From the NCBI GenBank assembly GCA_029959195.1, contig CP114127.1, positions 62,001 through 126,000 of the forward strand: a stretch of 64,000 nucleotides of DNA, read 5' to 3'. The notes under the pieces were generated by a model. The model ran no database searches. It was not told the origin of the DNA and saw only the letters and a list, made by a program, of their open reading frames with translations. This stretch comes from Dictyophora rubrovolvata. Taxonomy: Eukaryota; Basidiomycota; Agaricomycetes; Phallales; Phallaceae. The translations under genes were made by a program, and so were the position numbers. The stretch's first letter is position 1. Each line of letters starts with the position of its first letter. Of the stretch, positions 33,399 through 44,268 are shown piece after piece.

Positions 33399-33846
33399 CT
33401 AGGTGTCCAAAGGACATACCCCCGATCCTGTTTGTGGGCGGCAACTTAAAAAATGTGATTGAGTATATTGTAAGATCAGACGCAGAAAGAGCAAAACAAA
33501 CGTTCCGCCAAGGCCATCAACAATTGGTCCGCAGCACATGAATCCTGCTGGGCCTTAATATGTCAAATCAAATCAGTTTAACTCGATGGCGCCGACATTG
33601 GTAAGACGGGGGACAAAGGACTTACAAGAGGGCTGTCGAGTCATTAGTTTAGTTAGTAGTACGTCATACATTGATCACCTACCTCAGTCGTGGTGTCGCC
33701 TGTCAAGTGAATTACGACGTCAGCTTCAATGTTCATAATGCCCAATACTTACAGTGTGATACACTTGATTGAGGTACAGCGTTTACACTCGCCAAAAGAC
33801 CGAGACAAAGGATGAGGGTCGAAATTGTGAATTTTATGTTGAACAT
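33399..33846 (-). CDS. Small secreted cysteine-rich protein (SSP4)
   Basis: The ATG at 33846 begins MFNIKFTISTLILCLGLL and the leader ends near VNAVPQSS. Exon 1 ends SHC at a GTAAGT donor. A 17-base exon encodes DTTTE, a short exon gives PSC, and the last exon reads CPAGFMCCGPIVDGLGGTF. The reading frame then continues about 30 residues further than in SSP3 (through LSCRPQTGSGVCPLDT) because the SSP3 stop codon is changed here. The exon plan is the same as SSP2. The C-terminal extension adds two cysteines and may be a recent read-through change. Function is unknown. Confidence 0.7.
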
Positions 33847-33980
33847 TTCTAGACTGCAATGGTATCCAAAGATGAAGAGGTCGATAATACAGGTTAATTT
33901 ATATTTATATTGGATTGTGACGAACCCGCGCATTATTCGGAACCCGCCGAGGTACCTTTTTGAAATTCATAGCGCATGGG

Positions 33981-33995
33981 GTTTCAGGCGATGAG
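33981..33995 (-). promoter_or_regulatory. Conserved promoter box of SSP4
   Basis: The box GTTTCAGGCGATGAG starts 135 bases upstream of the SSP4 ATG, as for SSP2 and SSP3. Confidence 0.5.
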
Positions 33996-34554
33996 TATTA
34001 GGTGGAACCTTGCAGGTACGCGCTAGCTTTATCTTTTGACTGGAGCTTCCCGTAGGCCGCATGAGGTTCGGTACACGAGACTTTTTGTTGATGTTGTTGG
34101 TTTCGTCGGTAACAACTATTTGAAAAAGATATCTATAGGATGATTCAATCTTGGCAACTACCGACGTGCTATTAATCTTCGAATGATGATAGGTAGACAT
34201 TTGCATACATGCACCGGGACCGAAATCAGAATCAAACATGGCAAAAGAGAACATTATCCAGCGGTAGCTTGTTTTCGTCAACGATCAATTTCAATTCAGC
34301 TCTTCGTCATAATTTGCATACATGAAGTATATGGGTAATCCTTCAAGTGCTCCCGAACAGTCTCAACGGCTCAGTTCGAGAGCTGTGATTAAACCTTGCT
34401 AAAACCTCCACGTGTCCCATCCACCCCTCTTTTTGGAACCTGTTTATCCCACGCGTTTGTCAATGTAATCACTGAAATATGGAATTCCCACTTCTCCAAA
34501 TCAGAAAATATCCGTGAATTGTTATATTCCTCTACATAGCGGGACTGAGCTTGT

Positions 34555-35324
34555 TTATTTCGCTTTTCGTAGCCGACGCTCCTCCCTCTCTGCCGCTGCT
34601 TCCTTCTCAAGTTGCTCTTCTATATCTCGAAGCCAATCCAACGAATTCACATCCGGGAAATTTTTTGGTTCAGAGTTGTCTAATGGTGCTGTCCGCAAGG
34701 CAGCCCCATGAAGTGAGGATATTGGAATAGAATCCGTCTCGGAAGGGTCCCTATGAATTTTCGAAAGCAATGAAGGAGCTAAGATGGCCAGTTTTTGTCT
34801 CATCATTTCAGCAAATTGTTCGGGCTGGAATTCGTTAAATAGATTGCTCAGCCGTCTACATGAGCTAGGGGACCATACCGTTTCAATCCCTAAAACGCTT
34901 CGCAAGCTCAACACGCTCGTAATAGCAACAGCCCCAATAACACATGTCGCGATACCGAACGCCTTCAAAGCGTGTAAAGGACCTGGACCTTGACCCGCCG
35001 GAATGACTTCATCCTCATCCACGGTCTGCAGTACACTTCGGGGCGAAAATGAGATGTCCGATAGCTTCATAGAATCATTCTTCACAGCGGAAGCTGTCCG
35101 GCGAACAGGCGGGGGTGCATTAGTTCTGAGTTTTTTTAGACTAATCCTGTTTGGATTCGCGCGGTATAAGAGAATGACTGGCGTGATAACGGCAATTCCG
35201 CCGAGGGTGAACTGAGCTAAGAATTTCTAAGCACACGTTGAGGCTGAAACGAAGGATTTACCAGGCTGTAGGAGACTATCTTTGGTGGTCGGCGTCGTTG
35301 TGGTTCAGGTTCATCAGGAGACAT
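34555..35324 (-). CDS. Two-helix membrane protein, TMEM242-like
   Basis: Two exons, 35324-35262 and 35226-34555, give 244 residues. The start MSPDEPEPQRRRPPKIVSYS leads into helix 1 (about residues 22-42, LAQFTLGGIAVITPVILLY). A polar loop of about 60 residues follows, then helix 2 (about 105-128, LHALKAFGIATCVIGAVAIT). A soluble tail ends in a charged coiled-coil-like stretch (EEQLEKEAAAEREERRLRKA). The A-L-x-A-x-G-x-x-T helix 2 context and the two-helix layout resemble TMEM242, a mitochondrial inner-membrane assembly factor for complex I and ATP synthase in animals. The intron is only 35 bases and joins two phase-0 ends exactly. The name is a resemblance judged by eye. Confidence 0.6.
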
Positions 35325-35576
35325 GGCAGAGTCGGAGTCGAAAAAAAAGAAAGCGCGGGAATTCCGTTTAGTTTCAACTCCGATCAAAGTGCCTCCGTTC
35401 GAAAACAATCTGATGCTGCAAGTTGTCCCAATTCTTAACTAACTGACGAAACCATATTGGCTTATATTGAGGGGCGGTTGGGTTAATTGGAACTTTGAAG
35501 GTTTTATACTGCTCCTCAAATCGCACCCGGCGTGTACCAGGATGGCTCTTACCACGTGTACCAAAAACTCAGGTAG

Positions 35577-35850
35577 TGTAAAAGTCGGAAGACTTTTACA
35601 CAAGAACTTCAGATAAAACGAGGATCAGACAACAATGAGTGTAGTAACCTTCGTAGAATTAGAAGCTAAAGAATAAAATATCTACATCTCGAGTATTTAT
35701 AAGAAAAAGAAAGATTATCTAATAAGAAATAAAAGGAAACTTATGGAAAGAAACTATTAATAAAGACAAAGAATACTTTCATTTAAGACAAGCTGACTAC
35801 GTCTGTAGTCTCCGACTCGGGGAACTCGGATAAGAGTCCAGACTCTTACA
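35577..35850. mobile_element. Solo LTR of an LTR retrotransposon
   Basis: A 274-base fossil begins TGTAAAAGTC and ends GACTCTTACA (TG...CA ends with short inverted repeats). It is flanked on both sides by the identical 5-base target duplication GGTAG (35572-35576 and 35851-35855). The interior is AT-rich and non-coding. The intact target duplication points to a fairly recent insertion followed by LTR-LTR recombination. The superfamily cannot be told from the LTR alone. Confidence 0.85.
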
Positions 35851-35855
35851 GGTAG

Positions 35856-36201
35856 TCTCAGCTCAATAGATACGACACCCTTTGAATCTGAATTCTTTTA
35901 GCTTGAACGTGTACAACCTTACGGCAAGTGTGTATGTAGTAAGTATCACATTTTAGGTGGTCATCCACAACTACAGGATACAGAGTAGGTATTACTTAAT
36001 AATAGCACTTGGTGCTGGGTTATCAAATCATACTAAACAACCAGAATCAAATTTACCGCGCTACGCATGAATTAAGAATGCTGTACTAACGTGCACATGG
36101 TTTATCGGGCTGTTCACATCTGAGAAACGAAGGAAAACAATGAGATTGTTCCATTTCTCTTCAGAAAGAAAAACGAAGTGTTATGGGAACACAGGGGAAA
36201 C
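35856..36201. other. Intergenic, no gene seen
   Basis: AT-rich sequence between the solo LTR and the SSP5 3' end, with no coding signal. Confidence 0.5.
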
Positions 36202-36583
36202 TTACGATCCGTTGAAATCAACGCTGAGAGGGCCACAACAAATGAGACCCGAAGGACCTACAGAGAATCAATATAAATATATAAGGTGATAGATGTCGAA
36301 TATCATGAACTCACAAGATATCTTAGTAAAAAGAATGTGAGTTCACTCATCGTTATCAACTTGCTCGATATAATACTATTTGACATACCCCAGTTAAAAC
36401 GTTACACTCAACTATTAAAAATATGGTCAGCTGTGTGTAGTACAATATCCTGAAGCACTATGAGCACTCACACAGTGCTGGAGACCCTTGCGGAGCGGCA
36501 TTGACTTTTATGACTGACATCGATAAGACGACGCTTAAGAAGAGAATCTGCAGAGCGGAAATTGAGAGTTTGGAGTTGTACAT
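36202..36583 (-). CDS. Small secreted cysteine-rich protein (SSP5)
   Basis: The ATG at 36583 begins MYNSKLSISALQILFLSVVL and the leader ends near VNAAPQGSPAL, with a GTGAGT donor right after. The last exon reads CPSGLICCGPLSVDFNGS and stops at 36202. Leader, first-exon end and last-exon motif place it in the same family as SSP1-SSP4, but its sequence and promoter are clearly diverged from the SSP2-4 group. The middle exon or exons were not resolved. The base context at the stop (GGATCGTAAGT) also contains a splice-donor-like GTAAGT, so an extra 3' exon is possible. Confidence 0.62.
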
Positions 36584-37236
36584 TTCAGAAAGAGAGGCAA
36601 TATAATTGAGGCAATGTTTCGCCTAGGGATACACGTTACTACGTTATTCTATCGCACGTACGCTCTCCACATTTTTATATGTTCCAGGTGCCAGACTTGT
36701 GACGCCACTGCTGACAAAAAAGCAAATCTTCCCCTGGAAATTTCAAAAGGCAAAACAAGAGGCTAAAGCTCAAAAAGATGCCTGGTGACCCGGTGAGCCA
36801 GACAATCGTCCCCGGCGCGCTAAATTTGCTGCGCTACATACTGGATCCTCTCTCCCGAGTTATGTTCCTTTCTGCTCCATTTATCATTTAGTATTTCACG
36901 CGTGATAGACCGCGTCGGAGGTTCCGCGGTTTTCATAAGATGGGATTGGCTTTTGACGGTGGACGGCGGATTCGGCTGGCGTAAACCGTTATTAAAGCGT
37001 GAACTGAATTGAATTAACGTCATTTTAACGATCTAGCGCACTGGCAGTGTGGTAGTAACCAAGTCAAACGTTCCTAGGACCTTTAGGCACAAGGAACGAA
37101 ATCTGAGAGCCAGTTTTTCACCAGTGGTGCACGAAAAAAAGATACAACTCCAAGCGCGCCCCGTGTACTCAAGGATGGCAAAACGTTTGCACACTTTTTC
37201 TAAGAAAAAAACCACAGATATCGCCTCTGTGAAGTC
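36584..37236. other. Intergenic, no gene seen
   Basis: SSP5 promoter side and 3' flank of the Ser/Thr-rich membrane protein. It lacks the SSP2-4 promoter box. Confidence 0.5.
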
Positions 37237-39237
37237 TTATTTTATATGATACGCATCGGACAAACTCTCAACCGATTGACTTTCAGGGCGGGTCCCATTG
37301 CCATTAATAACAACCCACGTCCTTCGTTGTGGTCTCAGCGGTTTCTTTACCTCACTTCGCACAGCCTTTCCAATTCCAACCGGAGCACCGGCGACTTGGA
37401 GCGCAGCGGCAGCAATAGACTTGGCACTCTCACTATCGCTACGCTCAGAAAACAAACTCGAAATCTCACTCTCACGATCGTCCACCTCCCCTTCTTCTTC
37501 TGGCGTTGAGTTCATGAATTGTACGGCGTTGAAGAGGTTCGCTCGGAGAGTACTTGCCCAGGTCAAGCGTTTTGCTGAGAAAATGGCGCCGGCTTGAGAG
37601 GCAGTGGTGGCAACTCGAGGGGACTGGGGCTCTGGGTCTTTTATCTCTTGCTGTTTTTCGGGTTTGGTGGACAATACTGCAACTGGCGTGACTGGCGATG
37701 ATGTCAAGGGTGGAAGGGAAGTCGTTCCGGCCGGTTTCACAATAGAGGTATACTTCAGTGTCGGAGGTGCCAGAAATGTTGATCCGCTGTATGGTCTTAT
37801 TGGGTTAATATGTACCGTTTTAGGGGTTTGAATAAAATCCGTAGACGGCGAAGCTGGTGTACACACGGTACTTGAAGTTTGCGTTTCTACGTATTCTAAC
37901 CGAATTTGAGGTATGGTTCGTGCGCTGACGGTCGATGGAGGTGATCTTTCCCCCGGAAACGTAGAAGTTGTACAGGTGGAAGACGTGGAAGGCTCTTTCT
38001 TCCAAGGCGGGGGCACGGATTCAGGTGGACTGGCAATGAGCGAATTCCTTGAAGGAAAAGAAGGAAAATACTGTGGCGGAGGAAGACTAAGCGATGCACC
38101 TGAATTCTGCTCAAGAGACGGTGGCAGGATGACAGGAGAAGAAATTCGACTGTTTGGACTAGAATCGAAGGTGCTTCCTACCGGAAAATGAATTTTGGAT
38201 TTATAAGAATTAGTTGTAGGTGGTGACAATGTCAAAGGTCGTCTAGAGAGACTAGCAACCTGTAGAAACCGAAACCGACGAGATCCTTTATAAGTAATTT
38301 CTCGCGTTTCACCCGAATTTAGTGCAAGAGAGGATGTTATACCGCCATTACTGGAGTAACTGTGCCTATCACTTTGAGGGGTGGTTGAGACAGAGGAATA
38401 GTTACGACGACGATGTCTATAGTACAAGATTATTAGGCCCAGAACGAACGCAAAGCATACAGCCCCGAAAGTCCCTAGTATAACATCCTTGGTACGGCTG
38501 GGCTTTGCTGAGGATGGAGAGACAGAATTTGAAGGTTGGTTTGATGAGGTAGAGGTAGACAGCGATGGGGAAGATGTCAATGTCGGTTCCGAAGAGTAAC
38601 TGCTGATGGTGATGAACGTGAGCAGGCTAATGAAATGTATTCATGCGGATTAATGAGGTACTACGGGAGTTATATATACCTACCCTGTTTCTTTTTGATC
38701 GTTCAGTTGCGTGGTAAATGATAGGGTATGTGTCGTTGAAACGGAATATGAAGAACTGGTTGATGGTATAGGCTGAGCGGAATGAGCGACATCCAAAGAG
38801 CGACTGGGGTGTGGAGATGATATAACATTAACAATAGTTAGCTTAGATGTGCTTGAAGAAGCTTTAGAAGACGGGACATTAAATGAGGATGTGGTATATG
38901 AAAAACCGGTTTTTGCAGAGATCGATGTACGGGTGGAATGCGACGGCAGTTTAGAGGGTCTAAAAGTTGGTCGTGAAACACCGGGCGAAACAACGGTTAA
39001 AACAGTAGGCCACTGTTCTTGGTTGCTTGAAGCAGGAGGGGCACGAGGATTAAAGAAAGAAAAGCTGGAACTAGAGCTGAAGCTAAGGTCAGAAACCACG
39101 GATGCTGTCAATGTTGGATTTGGAGAAGTGACGTTCGTCATAGCCTTAGGAACAGCCTCAGAAGCAGAGGCGGAAGGTGAAGTCGACTGATAGACCAAAT
39201 ATGTAGAGTCATCGAGCGATGTTTGACTGCTATTCAT
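37237..39237 (-). CDS. Ser/Thr-rich single-pass membrane protein
   Basis: Two exons: the ATG at 39237 (MNSSQTSLDDSTYLVYQSTS) to about 38682, then about 38626 to 37237, joined across a GTAGGT...TTAG intron. The protein has about 647 residues. The first about 230 are extremely rich in Ser, Thr and Pro and suit O-glycosylation. One strong helix follows (about 233-254, VILGTFGAVCFAFVLGLIIL) with a basic stop-transfer YYRHRRR. The cytosolic part of about 390 residues is Pro/Ser-rich and contains an acidic patch (EEEGEVDDRESE). This is the plan of fungal wall-stress sensors (Mid2/Wsc-like) and of many unassigned basidiomycete membrane proteins. No WSC cysteine domain and no obvious signal peptide are present, so an upstream exon could be missing. 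Function unknown. Confidence 0.7.
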
Positions 39238-39825
39238 GCTAGTGGCATCGCTTTGCAAGTACAGATATATATATTAATCGGCGGTGGGGGAAGAAAAAGA
39301 AAAGAGAGGTTGCGTGACCATTCGCATCGTCACATTTGTCCCAGGGCGGCTGAGCGGCCCATGTCGAAAGAAAGAGTCACTGACACATTCGATTCGTTTG
39401 AGGCTCAAATCTTCGAGCTTCGAGCTTCAAGGAGACTCTGCTTCATCTGTCCATTCTTTGTTCTAAAGCGCCCCCCCGACTGACTACGCCACCGCCTTTC
39501 ATCGCCTCAACACCGCCAGCTGGTTGAAACTGAATTGCAGTCAATGTGTCTGTACAGCACCCATTTTTAATAACCCAAGTCTGTAGGCTTGTTTTTCAGG
39601 TGACATCTCCGCTTACAATCTCTCACAATATATCACCTGAAGATGACAGTGCTAATAATAGTACCTGCGAAATTCTCACAGCCTATTGTCAAGCATCGCA
39701 GGTATTCAAGCTGTCAAACAAATTGGCTTTCGATGTCATCTGTCACAGTTAAAAAATGATATCTCGAAAGATTTGAATAAAAAAGAGCCGATTTCTATAT
39801 CTCTACCACACTATACTAGCCACCC
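39238..39825. promoter_or_regulatory. Divergent intergenic region
   Basis: This separates the divergent starts at 39237 (minus) and 39826 (plus), so it probably carries both promoters. Short ORFs inside it have no motifs. Confidence 0.4.
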
Positions 39826-40772
39826 ATGCCCAACGTGCTACCCTGGATCTGGTTTTTCCGCTTGGGACAACTAAGTACGTTTCTTTTCTTTGTAAATTTG
39901 AGGACTCGTACCGAATTTGATCTTGGGTTTCTCAAGTCACCGCGGCCATTTTTACTTTTGTGGTTCTCGGACTTACGGCAGATATCGTCAATAAAGTCGA
40001 TCCCTCAGGTTTTGGCACACCAATCTATGCAGGATGGACCTTAGCCATATCTGCATTGTCACTACTAGCGATCATACCGGCGTAGGCAATTTCCCATTCC
40101 CTTTGTTCGATACACAGCTCAAATTCAAGTGTTACTTATTTAGCCTTTTAATCCCGAGACATGAACTCTTCTTTTTCGTCAAGGTTGAAATTGCATGGTG
40201 TGGTGGGTTATAACTTCTGCTGTGAAGTATAAATTTGAAACTATTCACCGCCGTTTTTAGGCGCGCTAACTATCTTTTGGCTTGTGGCCGCCGCTGTGAT
40301 TACCTCGTTCTTAAACAGGGCCTCCTGTGTTTCCACTATCAGTGGTATGTTATGAGACGTCTTCCATTCACGTTTAGAGCCCAGTTTTCTTCCCTTACAG
40401 ACACAAGCGGCACTATATTGCAGCCTCATTCTCGGCGGGTTCGCACGTGTCATGAAATTCAAGTTGTAATGGTCCTCAGCTGGGTCAATTTTCTCAATTG
40501 TATGATATCACTTTCTAACCCTGGAGCTATTATTGACCGTCTATGCAGTAGGAACAGTTTTAATTATTGCTGTGAATAGAGCCCATCACAGTGGACGTGA
40601 CAACGTCGGGCTTGGAGCCGTGGTTGAAACTTTAGCTTCCGTTAATAACGTCGAGGAAAGTAATAACAGTGCAGTTCAATGCCGAGGTGACTCAGTCCCC
40701 CAAGTTCAAGCCTCTGCGTCGTATCCGTCAAATCACGGACATGATACTGAAGCACCTCAACTTCAAATTTAA
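39826..40772 (+). CDS. MARVEL-domain-like four-helix membrane protein
   Basis: The ATG at 39826 (MPNVLPWIWFFRLGQL) runs to a donor at 39875. Following exons give AAIFTFVVLGLTADIVNKVD, GWTLAISALSLLAIIPA, EIAWCGALTIFWLVAAAVIT with SFLNRASC, the CHEIQVVMVLSWVNFLN segment, and GTVLIIAVNRAHH. Four hydrophobic helices with a short extracellular loop carrying cysteines before helix 4, and an N-R-A/G-H end to helix 4, are typical of fungal MARVEL proteins. These shape plasma-membrane or vesicle membranes (Nce102-like eisosome factors are examples). The tail (about 60 residues, ending EAPQLQI at 40772) is polar. Intron borders after 40440 are uncertain, and the ORF at 40775-41014 might be an additional 3' exon. 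Confidence 0.65.
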
Positions 40773-41352
40773 GTGTGATATGTACCTCTTCTCTTAGTTT
40801 GCTGTACATATTATGTCTAAATCCATCTTCGATAGATTTTCCACCGATATCCATAAGTCCAATTCCTTATGAGGTTCTCTCTTCTCGCACCAGACATTCA
40901 ATAAAGTTAGTTGACATTTCTACGCTGCGAGAATCTCATATTAGTACACCATTGGGCCGAAGCTCTACACATGCAACAGATCAAATCAATATTGGTCAAG
41001 ATTGGGGCCGTTAAACTTACACTCATGCTTCCATGCTCATAGAAAGTTTGCCTATTTCACTGGTACGAGCGTACGTTCCCTCCCATTACGGTGTGTTAAA
41101 TACATAGCGGCGCCCCATGCCGTTTTACGTCCACCTTCATAATTTCTGGGTGTCCGAAATCACAAGCCAAACTCTGAACATGTTGTATACCATTGAATTC
41201 TTACTATCATTTACTTTCATCACCGGAGTGTGACGAGCCACACAGGTCATGCATTTGGTATTGACTGAGAGCTGAAGGTGTAATTGGGTCATCAAGCTGA
41301 AGATAAATGATAATAAATAGATTCATGCCCGTGTATATAAAGACGTATTAAC
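40773..41352. other. Convergent 3' intergenic region
   Basis: An open frame at 40775-41014 could be an extra exon of the MARVEL-like gene or 3' UTR. Nothing else was recognised. Confidence 0.4.
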
Positions 41353-42701
41353 TTATGGCTTTTCCGCTTTTTTCCCTACAATGACATTAAGAAGAGAAAG
41401 TTTATTCCATCCTTTTTGCGGCTCTCTTCCTTTTACTTTCTTCAACCACGCCTCGTAAGTCATAATGTCTGGGTAGATTTCTTTCGATTCGGTAAGCCCC
41501 TTTTCAAAACCACCAGCATCGGCTATGCGGGCTTCATGCTCCTTTCGAATATCGTCAATGCTATAATAACAAAGAACATACAATGGGTATTTATCGGAGT
41601 TACTTTGCGGTTATTCTTACATTTCCTTAGCAGCTGAATTTGTTTTCAAGATAAGTTTTGCTAGTAGCGAGGGTGCAGCTGATCGTGCGCGTCCCGTGGC
41701 GTTTCGATAAGCCTGCTCTTGTTCATTGACGGTTAGAACGTCTCCCACTACCGAGATTGTTCTGTCAAAATAAGGCTCGGGATTCTAACAAATGGTGTTA
41801 GTAAGTCTAATCAAAAGAAGAAGAAAAACAAAAACTTGCTCTAAATAAAGCGCCTGCTAAATTCCCGATGTCTTCCGAAGCCTGGAATAAGAAATGCAAT
41901 TGCAATTAGTTCCCATATCGAGCGAAAAAGCAGTTGACTAGCTGCGCACAATAAGTTGGACCTTTGTATCTGAAGATAAACCTGCGCGAAAAATCGCCAC
42001 GGTCAATGGACCTAAGGAACCTTGAAATAGTTCCATAAAAGCTGCGGGTCCTATGATGCTATATATACAAGCAAACGAGTCAACCTTAACACGGGCCTAA
42101 CATCACGCAAAAAAACAAAAGACACCTGTATTTTAAACCTTTTTGGCCCAAGGACTTTATGTGATCCTCAATTGCAGCTTTAGCTCCATGTGAAGCAGTT
42201 CCTTCCGTCGATTTATTGGCACGAGCGATACTCGAATAGACGACGTAAGATACATTGTACTCAAAAGCCAAATTCGCAGCCGTCTATCAAAAAGGCAATT
42301 GTAACCCGTATGAAATACTTAAAACAAAGTCAAATAATACGACTTACTATCCCCTGCTGCGATTCTACATCAACTTTATGTCCCAATCCCGGAAAAGGCA
42401 ACACGATATGAACTCCCCAAATGCCGTCTTTCTTTTTCTCCTCCTCAAAAATGGCGCGCAAACTGACTTCATCATTAAGATTGCCTTTAACGAAATTTAA
42501 GTTGGAATCGTCGATGTTAGGATCGTTTTTACAATCGGTTTTGAGAGACTCTGCAAGTGGACTAGACGGGTTACGAGTGAGAGCTAATACCCTAAATTTC
42601 TCCTCCAAACGCTGGGTTTGGGTGTTTGATGACAACAATGATTTGACGAGAGCTTTCGCTTGAAGTCCTGTTGAACCGGTTACTAGGACGGTTTTCACCA
42701 T
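41353..42701 (-). CDS. NmrA-like NAD(P)-binding protein
   Basis: The ATG at 42701 begins MVKTVLVTGSTGLQAKALVK, with the Rossmann motif GSTGLQ at residues 9-14. Exon 1 continues through FRVLALTRNPSSPLAESLK, NLNFVKGNLNDEVSLRAIFE and WGVHIVLPFPGLGHKVDVE. Later exons read YNVSYVVYSSIARANKST, GLKYR, GPAAFMELFQGSLGP, ASEDIGNLAGALFRNPEPYF, TISVVGDVLTVNEQEQAYR and a C-terminal helical region ending GKKAEKP. This is the layout of NmrA/HSCARG atypical short-chain dehydrogenases, which act as redox-sensing regulators or reductases and often lack the catalytic YxxxK pair. Length is about 330 residues, normal for the family. Substrate or partner is unknown. Confidence 0.82.
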
Positions 42702-43560
42702 GATTGACGTTGTGAAAACTATGTTTTATATGCCGCGGAGTTTCAAGGCCGCCAGCATCTCTGCTGACTCAGACTCCAAAAATCCTCGGTTTTAAATTTT
42801 GTACGAGTCCGGTGCGTACGACTTTCAATCAGCAACACACCGCATGATTCCAAAAATCTCCGAGTCAGACAACAACACTTCGTTCCCGCAGTGCTGGGGC
42901 TCTTCATTCCCGTAGGATTTGCGTCCATGTGACACTTAGGTTTATTTTGATTGTATTTATGTGTGTGGTTGCGTTCGGACGTATTTACTGTCTTAGTACT
43001 AATCAGGCCCCCATTCTTCAGTCCCACCGACTAAGTGCTATGCTATCGTCCGTGTAATAAATGTAGTTGACATTTCTTCAGTGGTCTTGTCCTTTAAAGC
43101 GTTTCTCAGGTGTTTCTGTCACATCGTGTTGACGATGGAGTAGTCGTCATGCAGACAAACAACACTCCTTTTCTAAACAACCCTGTATTCAAGACTCCCG
43201 CACTATACGAGAGGAAAACGGATTGACGTCTCAGTTACACGATTCAACGCCAACATTTTATGCTTCGCTTCGCTCACTTCATCCGCCCAGTACTGCAAAT
43301 GCCAGAACCGAATTAATTTTGAAAGAGTACAACTGTGAGGGACCTGCGTGTGTGTGTGTGTGTTAATCTCGTAAGTCTCTGAGGGCTGACGCGCCCTATG
43401 CGTCGAGACTTTTACTTCGGCGATTCGTTCGTTCGCGTTACTCTTCCTGTGGCTTCTTGTATTTACCATAATAGAATTGTGTCAATCCCGTTCTGTGTGT
43501 TAGAGAGTCAGTTGTACTGAAGTGTACCCGACTAAGCTTAAGTTATCGTCGGTATGCATG
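42702..43560. other. Intergenic with (GT)n microsatellite
   Basis: No gene was recognised. A short (GT)n run lies at 43348-43363. ORFs at 42743-43027 and 43203-43469 have no motif support. Confidence 0.5.
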
Positions 43561-44268
43561 TATGTTGATTTAATAATCGCCTTTGATCTGAACGCTGTGT
43601 CATTAGTTTAACATCCAAAGCCAATTACATATAAGAGGCACCATCATAGAACAGCATCTAGCAGAGCGCGCATCTGCTCACATGGCCCATTAGATGATCT
43701 AAGATGTAGTCCGAAGGTGCCAAATTACTGTTAGCATGAGAAATATCAGTGGTTTTTCAAAATAGAATAAAAAACAGGTCTGCGAGACCTGTTAGTAAAC
43801 CGACGCGCCCGGGGAATTTAGCATAGTATATGGAAATCTCTTTGAGTCATATATGTACGCTTCGACCGTCAAAAGCTGTTAGGCTAAGCTGCCTTCATGA
43901 GATCATCGATTAGGTACAAGATCAATCAAAGTATGATTTGAAAGGATTACGATACTGTTATCATTGTTATTTGGGTGCCTTGAACTAAAGACATTTACAA
44001 ACTTGTTGGGCGCAGACTGTTCCATGATCCGTTTGCAACTGCAACGATTCATTTTGTCTGATGCAATGTCGAACGGGCCATGGAATCGGAGCAATCTTAA
44101 ACCAATGGGTGTTAGCACTCAATCTGGACATTCATCACCTCGAGCTCAAGAAAGTGTATAAATACTTGCCTTTTGGCTCAATGCACCACAACGACCACAT
44201 TACCTACAGTATTTCACTTCTTTAATATTTTACTTATTGCTCTTCTATATATTCTTTAACTTGTTAAT
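43561..44268 (+). promoter_or_regulatory. Promoter region of RlpA-like gene 1, duplicated before gene 2
   Basis: Blocks such as CTAGCAGAGCGCGC (about 43660) and CATGGC, together with the AGCTAAGCTG-like segment further down, recur in the same order before the second RlpA-like gene (54860-55270). The duplication therefore included about 600 bases of upstream sequence. A perfect hairpin (9-base stem, loop GCG) at 43773-43793 is present only here. Confidence 0.55.

Larger units (their letters stand above)
33190..34878. repeat. Duplicated segment, copy B (SSP4 unit)
   Basis: Partner of 30170-31668. Copy B contains the intact 3' part of the TMEM242-like gene and so represents the ancestral arrangement; copy A is the derived, decayed one. 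Confidence 0.75.

Noticed and set aside
560-36583. SSP family as hydrophobins
   Set aside because: Hydrophobins need eight cysteines in the pattern C-CC-C-C-CC-C over about 80-100 residues. These proteins have four core cysteines and are half that size.
42743-43469. Two minus-strand ORFs upstream of RlpA-like gene 1
   Set aside because: The first has no ATG-supported context or motif, and the second spans a (GT)n microsatellite.
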